Source: Methylobacterium radiotolerans JCM 2831
Lineage (GTDB): Bacteria; Pseudomonadota; Alphaproteobacteria; Rhizobiales; Beijerinckiaceae
DNA: 64,000 nt
Assembly: GCF_000019725.1 (NCBI RefSeq)
Contig: NC_010505.1
Span: 5,564,001 to 5,628,000, forward strand
Reading direction: 5' to 3'
In this document: piece by piece, positions 43,025 through 52,532 of the stretch
Layout of the letters: each line of letters begins with the position of its first letter
Numbering within the stretch: position 1 is the stretch's first letter
Notes under the pieces: generated by a model
What the model saw: only the letters and a program-made list of their open reading frames with translations
Databases searched by the model: none
Told to the model about the DNA's origin: nothing
Position numbers and translations under genes: made by a program

Positions 43025-43213
43025 CTAAGGCGCGAACACCGCGCGCACGCAGCCGTCCGTCTTGTGATCGAACATGTCGTAGCCGCGCGGTCCGTCCTCG
43101 AGGGAGAAACGGTGGTTGGCGAGGCAGGCCGGGTTGAGCTCGCCCTTCAAGGCGTGCGTCAGCAGCCGGTCCATGTAGGCTTGTGCATGTTGTTGGGCGG
43201 TGCGCACCGTCAT
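43025..43213 (-). pseudogene. C-terminal fragment of a zinc-dependent alcohol dehydrogenase
   Basis: 62 codons: MTVRTAQQHAQAYMDRLLTH, CLANHRFSLEDGPRGYDMFD and KTDGCVRAVFAP match the C-terminus of glutathione-independent formaldehyde/zinc alcohol dehydrogenases of about 390 residues. The catalytic and Rossmann domains are missing. It abuts the left end of the mobile element, so insertion or a later deletion likely removed the rest. Confidence 0.8.
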
Positions 43214-43422
43214 ACCGCACCGTTTGGTCGCACATTCCGTCGTCGCTGTACCCCACCTAAAGAACTGGATGCTGCGATCTTGCGCTTAGGCGTGCCTTCC
43301 AAAGCCCGCTGATGTGTCACAACATGAGGATGTCGTGGCCGCCGGCTCGATCGATGTCTGCTTCGGAGACGCACACGAGGACCATCACGTGACTGGAATG
43401 GGCGCATTGCTGCTGGGCTGGT

Positions 43423-43458
43423 CTCGGAGCCCCTCGACGCAGAAGCCGAGGGGCCGAG
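43423..43458 (-). terminator. hairpin terminator after the integrase
   Basis: GCCCCTCG (43429-43436) pairs with CGAGGGGC (43447-43454), extended by CTCG/CGAG outside a small bulge, directly after the integrase stop codon on the minus strand. Confidence 0.6.
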
Positions 43459-43461
43459 CGC

Positions 43462-44094
43462 TCAAATCTCAGTTCCTTCGGCCAGGGTCAGGGCATCCTC
43501 GACGTCAACACCGAGGTACCTGACCGTGCTCTCGATCTTGGTATGGCCGAGCAGGATCTGAACCGCCCGTAGGTTGCCGGTCCGCTTGTAGATCAACGAC
43601 GCCTTCGTGCGGCGCAGGGAGTGGGTGCCATAGTCCTCGCTGCGCAGCCCGATGCCTGCGACCCACTCATCGACTAGGCGCGCATACTGCCGGGTACTGA
43701 TGTGCGTGACGCCGTCGAGCCGACTCGGGAAGGCATAGTCGTCGAGCGTACCACCCCTGGCTTCCAGCCATGTCAGAATGCTGGTTCGTGCAGGTTCGAG
43801 CAGCTCGAACTGGACCGGCCGGCTGGTCTTGCGCTGGATGACGATGGCCCGGCTACGGACGCGACCACCGCTGATCAGGTCGCCGATCTTAAGCTTGACG
43901 ATGTCACAGCCACGTAGCTTGCTGTCGATGGCGAGGTCGAACATAGCCCGGTCGCGTGTACGCCGTTCGCGGTCGAGCCAGAACCGGATGGCCCAAACCT
44001 GCTGAGGTTTGAGGGCGCGCTTGGCGCCGAGCTTGCGGCCAGCGTTCCAGGCTGGCCGCCCCTTCGTTGCCGGATCGTGTGCTGAGTGTCCCAT
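43462..44094 (-). CDS. tyrosine recombinase/integrase (short form)
   Basis: 210 residues, so only a short N-terminal part plus the catalytic domain. Arg of box I in SKLRGCDIVKLKIGDL, box II YGTHSLRRTKASLIYKRTG (His-x-x-Arg) and LLGHTKIESTVRYLGVDVED, with the LGH and the nucleophile Tyr. Such short tyrosine recombinases are common on alphaproteobacterial plasmids and islands. The ATG at 44094 fits the conserved start (MGHSAHDPATKGRPAWNAGR). It presumably integrates the element; which att site it uses is not shown by the sequence. Confidence 0.9.
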   Translation of the reverse strand: MGHSAHDPATKGRPAWNAGRKLGAKRALKPQQVWAIRFWLDRERRTRDRAMFDLAIDSKLRGCDIVKLKIGDLISGGRVRSRAIVIQRKTSRPVQFELLEPARTSILTWLEARGGTLDDYAFPSRLDGVTHISTRQYARLVDEWVAGIGLRSEDYGTHSLRRTKASLIYKRTGNLRAVQILLGHTKIESTVRYLGVDVEDALTLAEGTEI

Positions 44095-44304
44095 CGTCTG
44101 TCTCCTTGCCGGCCCATGCCGACGAGGCGAAGAGACACCCGAACGAAGGCTCTGAAGATGGGGGCGTATGCGGACGTTCCGCTGGCGACCCGACACAGCC
44201 GTACGGGCCCGCGTCAGCGCTTCCCGAAAGCGGTCATCCTTCGGCGGGCCCGCAACTTCGGCTCGGGATGGAAAGCCCACGATCGGGATCGGCCTCCGTG
44301 CCGT

Positions 44305-45252
44305 CTACTGCGCGGGTATCCCCTGTACGTTCAGCGCCGTGAAGACCTGCTTGGCGAGCGTGAGCCGCACGGCAGTCGGATGATTGCGGTTCGCCATCAG
44401 CACAAGCCCGATTTTGCGGCCGGGGATAAAGGCCACGTAGGCCCCGAACCCGTTGGTTGCCCCCGTTTTCGTGACGAGGCTGTCGGCCGGAGGTGCGCGT
44501 GGTGGGTCGAGGCGCGTGACCGGCGTGGGCTTGAGTACCATCGCGTCGCCGTTGCCGACCGCAAGATCATCATCCGAAACCGGGAGCGGATACCACTCCC
44601 AGATCAGCGCCTGCGTCATCGGCCCGGCCAGGAAGCGACCGACCTGCGTCGCCGAGAGCGCACGTTGCAGCGTCGGGCTCACGTCGATCAGCCCGAGTTG
44701 CGCCTCCACGAACCGCAGCAGGTCCCTCGCCGTCGTGCGCAGGCCGTAGGCTTCGGTGGCGAGAGGGGCCATCGAGACCCGGACGGGTTTGCCGTCCCGC
44801 GTGTAGCCCTGAGCGTAGTGCGGCTGCTCGGCCTTCGGCACGTCGTGGAAAGTGCGCTGAAGGCCGAGGGGCCTCGTGACGTGTTCGCGCACGAGCACGG
44901 CGAACTGGCCCTTCATCGCACGGGCCGTCACCAGCCCGAGGAGACCGATACTCGGATTGGCGTAGGTGCGCACGCTCCCCGGCGGCGACGGCGGTGTCCA
45001 CTTGCGGAAGTAGGCGATGAGGTCGGCGTCGATCTTCACGTCGTCGGAGAGTTGCAGCGGCATACCCCCGGTGGTGTGCGTCGCAAGGTTGAGGAGCGAC
45101 ACCCGGTCGAGGGCGCTGGCCTTCAGTTCGGTGATGTAGCGGCCGGGCGCAGCATCCCACCGGAGCGCCCCCGTCTCCGCGGCGTAGGCAGCCAGCGCCA
45201 CGGTGATGGTTTTGCTGATCGAGCCGATCTCGAACAGCGTGCTCTCATCCAC
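44305..45252 (-). pseudogene. ampC: class C (AmpC-type) beta-lactamase, N-terminus lost
   Basis: 315 codons covering the serine beta-lactamase core: FEIGSISKT with the nucleophile Ser-x-x-Lys, TYANPSIGLLG with the Tyr-Ala-Asn motif, and SLVTKTGATNGFG with the Lys-Thr-Gly motif, so all three class C active-site motifs are intact. But the frame starts right before STLFEIGS; the signal peptide and first ~45 mature residues are missing and an IS1182 fragment lies there instead. An internal start could give a cytosolic protein, but periplasmic activity is lost. Confidence 0.85.
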
Positions 45253-45469
45253 AACCGGGCGGCCCGGCTACCATCCGGCGACGCCTCTGAAGCTCTATCT
45301 GTACGGTTACATAAACCAGGTGCAGTCGAGCCGACGCCTTGAACGCGAGGCAGGCCGCAGTCTAAAGCTTGCGGTTGGGCTAGCAACATCCAAAACGCGC
45401 GATCTCGCCGCTGATGGACTCTTCGACGTACGAGCCACTCACCGTGACCGGGCCGACGTCGGCACCTGA
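45253..45469 (+). pseudogene. IS1182-family transposase fragment
   Basis: The plus strand encodes TGRPGYHPATPLKLYLYGYI followed by NQVQSSRRLEREAGR, the highly conserved N-terminal block of IS1182-type transposases. Only ~40 codons are recognisable; the remainder is unlike the family. It replaces the 5' end of the ampC gene. Confidence 0.8.
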
Positions 45470-45960
45470 AAACCACTGTAGGCAGCCCGCGCCTGAATTG
45501 CCGACGGCCGCCGCCGGACGGCGGTAAAATCGCGACGTCGGATCCAACCGATTAAACAGGGCCTAGGCGACCGCCGAGATGGCTTCGTCCCAGCAAGATG
45601 TCGTTAAGGTCGTACGACACCAGCTCCTGGACGAAGAGTTCGGTGAGCGCAGAAGTGCGCTTTCTCTGCGTCGCTTTCGTTTTAAGACACACTCAAAATT
45701 GGCGCGTACGAGCCGGTCGTAGTCAGGCTCCGTGACCTTTAAGGCAGTGCAGGTATTCTCAAAAATTGGTCAGCGCACTCTCGGCGTTCTCGACGTTTAC
45801 AGCATGTTCCACGAGTCTGTGTGATAAAAATGACCCCGGTGGCGGTACCGCCGGTCCGAGGCCAAGTCTTGATCCAGTCGTCAACAACACCGCGCACGGT
45901 GTCCCCAACAGACCTACTGCAAAATAGCGAAGCAGGCGATTCGAGGCAATTCAGACCATT
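45470..45960. other. 491-bp non-coding stretch of lower GC
   Basis: Visibly more AT-rich than its surroundings, with AAAATTGG twice (about 45697 and 45763) and GGTGGCGGTACCGCCG, an inverted repeat, near 45839. No gene or family pattern. Confidence 0.4.
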
Positions 45961-46380
45961 TTAAGCGGTCCGCGCCCGTGGGGCGAACTGTAGGACGGCG
46001 GCTTGAAGCCGCCCCCCGGCCGCGTGGGCGCACTCCGCGTAGTCGCCACCTGCAGCGCGCCCCGCCTTGCCGCACTGATCGATGATGGCGGCCACCGCGA
46101 CGCTGCCCGCCACGGGCGCCTCGCGGCGGTGGGTCGGCGCCCTGGCGATAGCGCGGGCGAGGCCGGCGACCACCAGGCAGTCGACTTCGGCGTGCGTCAC
46201 CAAAGGCTCAAGCTCCGCGACCCGCGCCTCAAGCTTGGCAACGCGTGCGCGCAGGCGGTCGAACTCGGCGCGCTGCCGCTCGCGATGCTCACGAGCGCGG
46301 TCGGCGGCATCGCGCCGCTGCCGGACTGAGCGGGCCGCGGCACTCTCGTGCGGGGTGTCGGTGTCTGATGGTGAATTCAT
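45961..46380 (-). CDS. coiled-coil hypothetical protein
   Basis: 139 residues: a long charged coiled coil at ~15-65 (RDAADRAREHRERQRAEFD, LRARVAKLEARVAELEPLV) followed by an Ala-rich C-terminal part. No family recognised. An ATG at 46389 is also possible. Confidence 0.5.
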   Translation of the reverse strand: MNSPSDTDTPHESAAARSVRQRRDAADRAREHRERQRAEFDRLRARVAKLEARVAELEPLVTHAEVDCLVVAGLARAIARAPTHRREAPVAGSVAVAAIIDQCGKAGRAAGGDYAECAHAAGGRLQAAVLQFAPRARTA

Positions 46381-46875
46381 GGCAGGCATTGAAGCACCCG
46401 GCGTTGAAAGTTTCCAACGGGCCGGTGTGGGATCGCGTCGAGGTCCTGGGAGGCCCGTGGAGCACTATCGCGCCTACGGATGGGGAAAGACCCACGACGG
46501 CGGCGGGAGGCCCGATGCCGGCCGTCCCTGCGCCACGGCGGCGGCAACGCGGCGGCGGCGGTAGCGCGGCGTTACTCACCCCCCTGAGAGAGGGCGAAGC
46601 CCACCCTGAGGTCGGCTTTCCAAAGCGGAAAGCCCAACTCTTACGCGCGGCGAGTGCCAGCGTGCTGGCGCGAAGTCGCGCGCCAAGGAACCCCTAGGAT
46701 TTTGAGAGTTCCCTTAGCGCTCGCTGACGCTCGCTTAACTCCGTAGGGTGGGAACCCCCTATAATCCCCCTGGACTGCCTCGATAGCTTTCCTTCAAGCC
46801 GCTGTGAAAGCGGCGCTATTGCGCTATTCCTCAGTGAAGTCCATCCTTCGTGGCAGGCCCACCTCGAACCATGTC
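46381..46875. other. possible origin region with direct repeats upstream of the Rep-like gene
   Basis: CGCTCGCT occurs twice 10 bp apart (46716-46734) followed by an AT-richer TTAACTCC and TATAATCCCC, shortly before a Rep-like gene. Only two repeats are seen, fewer than a typical iteron array. Otherwise non-coding. Confidence 0.35.
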
Positions 46876-47841
46876 ATGCTACCCATCAGCCGCTACCTGG
46901 CGACTCACCTCGTCCTGTCGTCGAAGCTTTTCATCCTCGCCGACGGCAAGCCCATCGCCGCGGGCGACCGCGTCGACGCCAAGGCCGTCCGCCTGGCGCT
47001 GGCAGTGCTGTCCCGGGCTGCCGCCCGGCAGGTCGACCGCGGCGAGTGGCTCGATGCCAGGTGGGATCACGAGCACTTGTCCGGGCGGCCCCGCGAGACC
47101 GTTACGGTGCCACTGGCCCGGCTGCGCGTCGACCTCGGCAAGGTGACGCTGGGCGGGCTCGTCGAGGCCCACGGCCGGGCGGCCAACATCCAAGCGAGCA
47201 TCCTCGGCGAGCCTGGGTTCGGGGAGCACCCCATCCTCGATGCCGGCGTCCACGCACAGGCCGGGCAAACCAAGCACCGCATCGCCAAGGCGACCAATAC
47301 GGTCGATTTCCGCGTCGACCGAACGCTGGCGGCGGTCGCCCATCTCTACGCCGACGCGAACGACGACGAGCTCGACCCAAGGCCGTTCGGCTACGACCCG
47401 ACCGTGATGGCGGCGTTCTCGTGCCGCTACAGCCCGCTCGCCTACCTACGAGTGCTGGCATGGACCGAGGATGGCGCGAGGCTTCCGCGGGGCTGGCGGG
47501 CCCGGCGCGTCCGGGGCGGGCTCCTGTCCGTCGAGATCCCCGTCCCCGAGGTGCAGCAGGCCCTCGGCGCCACGGGCATGCCGAACGCGTCGGCCATCGA
47601 GGCGCAGCTAATCCGCCCGGTCGCGGAGGACCTCCGCCGGGTCGGCATGACCGTCGACTGGGGTTGGGAGCGCTCGCCCAAGATGAAGGGCCCGCGCGCC
47701 CTCGTGCTCCGGGTGAGCGACCCGAGGGAGGCGTGCGCGCCGGCGAGGACGCGCACGCCAACGGCTATGCGGCGGCCGCGGCCCCGTCCGGCGCCGTCGG
47801 GTCTGCGGGCGCTGCGTCCCCAGATCCCGGCATGTCGATGA
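46876..47841 (+). CDS. winged-helix Rep_3-like replication initiator candidate
   Basis: About 321 residues from MLPISRYLATHLVLSSKLF. No database-grade match, but the second half reads like a Rep_3/RepE winged helix: FSCRYSPLAYLRVLAW, then LLSVEIPVPEVQQAL, SAIEAQLIRPVAEDLRRVG, and KMKGPRALVLRVSDP, the pattern strand-helix-strand with a LYELL-like segment. The last ~35 residues are Arg/Pro/Ala low complexity and overlap the convergent primase-helicase gene by 77 bp. Alternative: a phage replication protein of the same fold. Confidence 0.5.
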   Translation: MLPISRYLATHLVLSSKLFILADGKPIAAGDRVDAKAVRLALAVLSRAAARQVDRGEWLDARWDHEHLSGRPRETVTVPLARLRVDLGKVTLGGLVEAHGRAANIQASILGEPGFGEHPILDAGVHAQAGQTKHRIAKATNTVDFRVDRTLAAVAHLYADANDDELDPRPFGYDPTVMAAFSCRYSPLAYLRVLAWTEDGARLPRGWRARRVRGGLLSVEIPVPEVQQALGATGMPNASAIEAQLIRPVAEDLRRVGMTVDWGWERSPKMKGPRALVLRVSDPREACAPARTRTPTAMRRPRPRPAPSGLRALRPQIPACR

Positions 47842-50800
47842 CCTCGCCCTCCTCGGTCGGCACCGGGGGGTTGGCGTGCAGGATGACCTGGATGCCCATG
47901 TCGATGCCGCCCGGCGTGAACAGCGTCCTGGCATCCGTTCGGAAGTTCGAGGCGATCTTCTCGAACGTCTCGGCGACCGCGTCCCGGGCGGCGAGCTCGG
48001 CGTCGGCGCGCTCCGCCCGGGTCCCGACGACGGCCACGACCTTGTCGCCGTCCTCGGACCTGGCGATCCCGCCCGCCGGCTGGGCGCCGCGGCCGAGGTA
48101 CTCCACGGTCTCGACCTCTCGGCCGGCGGCGCGGTAGGCGGCCACGACGTGCTCGCGCAGGTCGGCGTCAAGCACCCAGGCCGGGACCTGCCGCTCGACC
48201 GCCTCGCCGCCGTCGACCTCGATCCGGACCGCCTTCATGGCTTTGGCCCACCGGCTGGTCATGTCGGCGCCGTCCAGGCCGAGCTCGTGCAGTACGGTCT
48301 CGGGCGCCTTCTTCAGCCAGGAATCGAACGCGACCTCGCCGAACACGTCGGCGTCCGCGACGCCGGTCCGCCGCAGTGCGTCGGCGAGGGCGCCGACGCG
48401 TGCGGGATCGGCGAGGTCGGACATGCTGACGACGTCGTCGACGACGAAGTGCTCTGGCAGGCACCGGCTCCCGGCGATCCACAGGGGAGCCTCGCCGAGC
48501 CGGTAGACCGGCCGGAGGCGGCCGGCGAACTGCTTGAGCTCCTCCTCCCGGAACTGCGCGCAGATGACCTTGGCCCACCGGCCCTCGTACTCCGAGACCG
48601 TGACGGTCACCGAGCCCCCGTTCCGCAGCGGATGCGTGCGCCGGACCTGGGGCGGGCGCACCTCGATGGCGTGGCCGTAGTCGTCGACGGCGAACGTGCC
48701 GTCCTCGTTGTGCAGGTAGCCGTCGCCCCATGCGTCGATGGGGAACTCGGGCTCCTCGTCGTCGTAGGTCGCCGCGGCCACGACGCCGTCGATGAACCGC
48801 ACCGGGAACTCGTGCCGGCCGACCGAGAACGCCACGAGGTGCTCGCGGGCGAAATCCAGGCCGCGCACGGCACCGTAGTGCATCCAGTCGGTGTTCGGCG
48901 GCTCCGCCCACGTATGCATCAGGGCGGTCCGCACGGACTTCGGCGCCCCGACCACGATGCGTCCGTGTCCGTACAGGACCGCCGCGGTGGTGATGGCCGA
49001 GCGGACCTGCCCGATGGCCGTGGCTACGGCCCGGCGGGCCTTCTTGTCCTCCCCCGCGAGGTCCATCCGGAACGCGCTCGTGCGCCAGGTCCGGTCGGCG
49101 AGCAGGAGGGTCCTCAAGTTCAGCTTGGCGTCGACATCGGAGACCTCGACGTCCCGGCCGCCCCAGCACTTGCTCGTCAGCCCGACGTCTGCCGAGGCGT
49201 CGAGGAGCAGCACCGGGTGCTCGGAAAAATTCGCGTCCGCCCGCCAGGAGATGCGGATGGTCTTCCCGCCGTCGAGGCTCTGGATGCGGTAGTCCCGGTC
49301 GCCCCGGGCGAGGCCGGGCATCGGGCGTCCGTCGCTGCCGAGCCGGTCGACGCCGCCGTTCAGATCACGCGCGGTGGCGTCCATCTTCAACGCCAGCAGG
49401 CGCTCGGAGACGATCTTCCAGAACCTCAACTCTTCCCTCAAGTGCTTGCCGGTCGGGCGCTCGGCCAGGGCGCGCACGGCCTCGACGGACATGTCCGGCC
49501 GGAGCTTCCGGCCTGCTTCCTGCGCGCGGCCGGTCACTTTGATCGCGCCCTCGACCATAGCCTCGGCCTTCTCCATCCCGTGCCGGAGGACGAGCGTCGC
49601 GGCGACGTCGTAGTGGCCGCGGATCGCCTCGGCGGCAGTGGCGGCCGCATAGTGCCGGGCGGCCATCAGCTCGTCGCCGGTCTCGCCGCCGTCACGCTTG
49701 TAGGTGCGCGGCGGGGCACGGGGCGTATCGAGGGTCAGCGTCGGGAAGGTCGCCCAGCGCAGGACCTCCGTCCACATCCGCTCGTCCCCGATGACCCCGG
49801 CGACCGCCTTCTCCAGCCCGGCCGGGAGCGACGGGCTCGTGAGGAACGCCGACGGCGCGAAGATCACTTGCGCTTCGCCGATCTTGGCGCGCGCGGCGAT
49901 GACGGGGCAGACGTCGTAGTGCGGGCAGCGCTTCTCCTCACTGCCGCCGACGCCGTCCTCGACCGAGGCCTTGCACAGCCCGGCCGACGAGATCCCGGCG
50001 GCGCGCAGGATACCCTGCTCCTCGGTGCGGAGGCAGCCGCCCCTCTCCTTGCCCTCCAGGATGAGGTACTTTGTGCCCTGCGGCAAATCCTTCGCCGCCT
50101 GCTTGGCGTTCTTCTGGAACACGGCCCAGGCGCCGCGCTTCGTCGCCTGGAAGCGCTCCACGTTCTCGTGAATGTTGTCGTAGGACGGCTGCAGGAACAG
50201 GAGCGCACCACCGATGGGGCCGCGCTGGGCGAGGTCCTCGGTGACCACCTTGACGGCGGTCGAGCTCTTGCCGGCGCCGGTCGGGGCGCGGAGCAGCCGC
50301 ACCGGGCGGACCGGGGCTTCCTCGCCGAGGTGGCGGTCGCGCCGCACCTCCGCGAGGAAACTCTCCATCACGCCGACGATCTGCGTGGCGACGCGGCCCG
50401 CCTGCTCGCCGCGCTCGGCGTCCGAGATTAGCGCCCGGTCGCGGGCGAGGGCCGGGTCGGCGGGTGTGAAGACGACGTCCTCGGGAAGCTGCGCGCGCTC
50501 CGACGGCAGCCATGCGAGGTCATCCGATTCCGTGCACTCGACGGCGTGCGGCACGACCGGGGCGACCGAGACCTTGCCGGTCGCCTCGTCCCGGACGATG
50601 CCGCGGGCCCTGACCTCGCCGCGAGCCAGCTTCGCCGCCGCGCTGTCGATGCGCTCCCGGCAGCCACGGGCTAGCTCCGTCGAGGACCGGAACCGGTCGC
50701 CGCCGGCAGCGAACAGGTCGGTGACCTCGGCGATCAGGTGCCCGGCCAATGCGTAGCGACCCTCGTCCGTCAGCGCCATGCCAGGGTTCCGGACGACGTA

Positions 50801-51814
50801 GGAGAACGCTCGGCTGTGCAGGAATGCCTCGCGGCCGGCGATGACCTTACCCTTGGCGTCCCACTTCACGCCGGCCATCGCCTGGTTGACGGCGGGCTGG
50901 ATGAAGCCGGACGCGGTGACGAGCGCCGGGTCCAGAGGGACGCCGTCGCCCCAGGCCACGGCATTCCTGAGGTTCGGGACGATGATGCCGGCCGCATCGA
51001 CCGCGGAGATGAAGTCCTCGACCTGGGCCTGCGTGATGACGGGGGCGTGCTCGGGCCCATGGGTGTCCGGGCGGCAGGCGCCTACCCACTGGAAGTGCGC
51101 GCCTGTCTTGTGGTGGGCGCCGAACCCGGTGACGGGCTTCCGGTCGGCGAGGACCTCGATGGCTTGGTCGTTCCCGCCGTCGTCCTTGGCGTCGAGGGCG
51201 TAGGTCTTGTTCCGGACCGGGTCGCTCACGTCCGAGCGGTAGATCAGCACGAGGCGCGGGGCGCGCCCGACGCGGCGGAATTCAGTCCGCCCGAGGTGCC
51301 GGTCGACGAGTGCGAGGATGGCTTGGGCGAGCGTCGGGTCGCTGACGTCGATGTCGAGGCATAGGGCCCGACCCGAGACCTCGCCCATGATCAGCGCGAC
51401 GTTGGCCCTGTTCCGCGGGCCGTCGCTCTCGGCCCACCAGGAGAGCTCGTCGGCGGTGGGCAGCCTCTCTTGGAGCGGCTTCCACTGGAGCGCCTTCGAC
51501 GACCTGCCGGGTTGCTTGACGAGGATCGGGCCGCGGCGGCCGGAGCGGGCCTGCGGGAACAGCGACCAGCCGTTGGCGACGCACGCCGGGGCGACGGCGC
51601 TGAACCTCTGCAGCCGCTCCTCGGCCTCCCACGCGGCCTTTCGGGCGCGCTCCTCGGCGGCGGCGGCCTGGGCGGCGGCTTCGGCGGCCTCGGCCTCGCG
51701 GTCGATCTCCGAGGCGACACGCACGCGGACGACCGTAGCGCCGTAGCGCGCGAGGACGTCGGCGATGGCGGGCGGGGTCTCGGTCGTTAGGAAAGATTGT
51801 GTCGTCGGTGACAT
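47765..51814 (-). CDS. giant primase-polymerase/helicase fusion
   Basis: About 1349 residues. Residues ~75-290 form an AEP primase-polymerase domain: ACVANGWSLFPQARSGR, WWAESDGPRNRANVALIMGE, LCLDIDV (the DxD-like metal site, ~155), then AIEVLADRKPVTGFGAHHKT. Around 508-518 is a Walker A motif (LRAPTGAGKSST) and at ~676 a Walker B-like VIGDERMW; the part between and after (VLLLDASADVGL, AVLYGHGRIVVGAPKS) looks like a superfamily 2-type helicase or ATPase. Fusions like this initiate replication in phages and plasmids. Start at 51814 chosen over 51838 or 51997 because a GGCAGGCAG site precedes it. Confidence 0.8.
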   Translation of the reverse strand: MSPTTQSFLTTETPPAIADVLARYGATVVRVRVASEIDREAEAAEAAAQAAAAEERARKAAWEAEERLQRFSAVAPACVANGWSLFPQARSGRRGPILVKQPGRSSKALQWKPLQERLPTADELSWWAESDGPRNRANVALIMGEVSGRALCLDIDVSDPTLAQAILALVDRHLGRTEFRRVGRAPRLVLIYRSDVSDPVRNKTYALDAKDDGGNDQAIEVLADRKPVTGFGAHHKTGAHFQWVGACRPDTHGPEHAPVITQAQVEDFISAVDAAGIIVPNLRNAVAWGDGVPLDPALVTASGFIQPAVNQAMAGVKWDAKGKVIAGREAFLHSRAFSYVVRNPGMALTDEGRYALAGHLIAEVTDLFAAGGDRFRSSTELARGCRERIDSAAAKLARGEVRARGIVRDEATGKVSVAPVVPHAVECTESDDLAWLPSERAQLPEDVVFTPADPALARDRALISDAERGEQAGRVATQIVGVMESFLAEVRRDRHLGEEAPVRPVRLLRAPTGAGKSSTAVKVVTEDLAQRGPIGGALLFLQPSYDNIHENVERFQATKRGAWAVFQKNAKQAAKDLPQGTKYLILEGKERGGCLRTEEQGILRAAGISSAGLCKASVEDGVGGSEEKRCPHYDVCPVIAARAKIGEAQVIFAPSAFLTSPSLPAGLEKAVAGVIGDERMWTEVLRWATFPTLTLDTPRAPPRTYKRDGGETGDELMAARHYAAATAAEAIRGHYDVAATLVLRHGMEKAEAMVEGAIKVTGRAQEAGRKLRPDMSVEAVRALAERPTGKHLREELRFWKIVSERLLALKMDATARDLNGGVDRLGSDGRPMPGLARGDRDYRIQSLDGGKTIRISWRADANFSEHPVLLLDASADVGLTSKCWGGRDVEVSDVDAKLNLRTLLLADRTWRTSAFRMDLAGEDKKARRAVATAIGQVRSAITTAAVLYGHGRIVVGAPKSVRTALMHTWAEPPNTDWMHYGAVRGLDFAREHLVAFSVGRHEFPVRFIDGVVAAATYDDEEPEFPIDAWGDGYLHNEDGTFAVDDYGHAIEVRPPQVRRTHPLRNGGSVTVTVSEYEGRWAKVICAQFREEELKQFAGRLRPVYRLGEAPLWIAGSRCLPEHFVVDDVVSMSDLADPARVGALADALRRTGVADADVFGEVAFDSWLKKAPETVLHELGLDGADMTSRWAKAMKAVRIEVDGGEAVERQVPAWVLDADLREHVVAAYRAAGREVETVEYLGRGAQPAGGIARSEDGDKVVAVVGTRAERADAELAARDAVAETFEKIASNFRTDARTLFTPGGIDMGIQVILHANPPVPTEEGEVIDMPGSGDAAPADPTAPDGAAAAA

Positions 51815-51882
51815 CTGCCTGCCTGTGGGGCCGCTCATGGCGGCGAGGGTTTGCGTCTGGATCGGCGGGCGGAAACTCGTAA

Positions 51883-51897
51883 TTGAACGGCGTTCAA
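51883..51897. promoter_or_regulatory. candidate operator in the divergent primase/early-gene region
   Basis: TTGAAC-GGC-GTTCAA, a perfect 6-bp inverted repeat with 3-bp spacer, followed by ACTGG-N7-CCAGT at 51897-51913, in the ~410-bp space between the primase-helicase and the plus-strand early operon. Typical size for a phage repressor site, but no repressor gene is seen nearby. Confidence 0.45.
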
Positions 51898-52226
51898 CTG
51901 GCTTACTTCCAGTCGAATCCGCTTTTGGTCCCGTCCCAGAAGTTGAGGGTACGCGTCGCGATGCATTGGTCAACGGCGAAAGCGACTGGTGCGGCACCCT
52001 GGCCTCAGAAAGTCAAAGTTGACACTGGGACGCGCGCCCGGCGGGCCCAAGGTTTACCAAGGATGGCACGCCTGATCCTTCCCGGGCGCCAGGTTTTCCT
52101 GACATTCGCTAGGCGCGGCGTCGTTTGCGCGTTGTAAGGTCTGGCCGAATCCGACGCGCGGGCTTGTAATCCATTCCTATGGAACAAACCGCCGACACGT
52201 GCGTTTTTTTCACTCAGCGACCTGCC

Positions 52227-52532
52227 ATGACCGAGGCGCACAAGCGCCTGCCTGCGTACAGCCTGGAGGCGCGCCGGCGCCTCGTGGCGCACCTGCAGCC
52301 GGCCATCGCCCCAATGTCGGGCGAGGACGTCTGCCGGGCCGTCCGCGACGACGAGAAGAACGACAGCCAGCTCCGCACCGACCTCGGGCACATCCGCTCG
52401 AACGACGCCGGGCGTCATAGCCTGATCGGCGAGAAGCGCCTGTTCTGGCTGTGCGAGCGCCTCGGCGTGGACCCGTGGCTGGCCCTCTCCGGCGCACCGG
52501 CGCCGAAAGTCCTGAAGCCGAGGACGCACTGA
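52227..52532 (+). CDS. hypothetical phage protein
   Basis: 101 residues, hydrophilic, mostly helical: SLEARRRLVAHLQPAIAPMS, VRDDEKNDSQLRTDLGHIRS, EKRLFWLCERLGVDPWLALS. No family. First gene of the plus-strand operon; its TGA overlaps the next ATG. Confidence 0.6.
   Translation: MTEAHKRLPAYSLEARRRLVAHLQPAIAPMSGEDVCRAVRDDEKNDSQLRTDLGHIRSNDAGRHSLIGEKRLFWLCERLGVDPWLALSGAPAPKVLKPRTH

Noticed and set aside
43214..46000. A second copy of the tRNA-Gly 3' end as left attachment site
   Set aside because: No stretch resembling the T-arm or acceptor end of the tRNA was found near the integrase, so the tRNA is only a candidate integration site.
47876..50431. An 851-codon open frame on the plus strand opposite the primase-helicase
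   Set aside because: Antisense shadow: Val/Arg/Gly/Asp/His-rich composition typical of high-GC reverse frames, no family pattern, while the minus strand has clear primase and Walker motifs.
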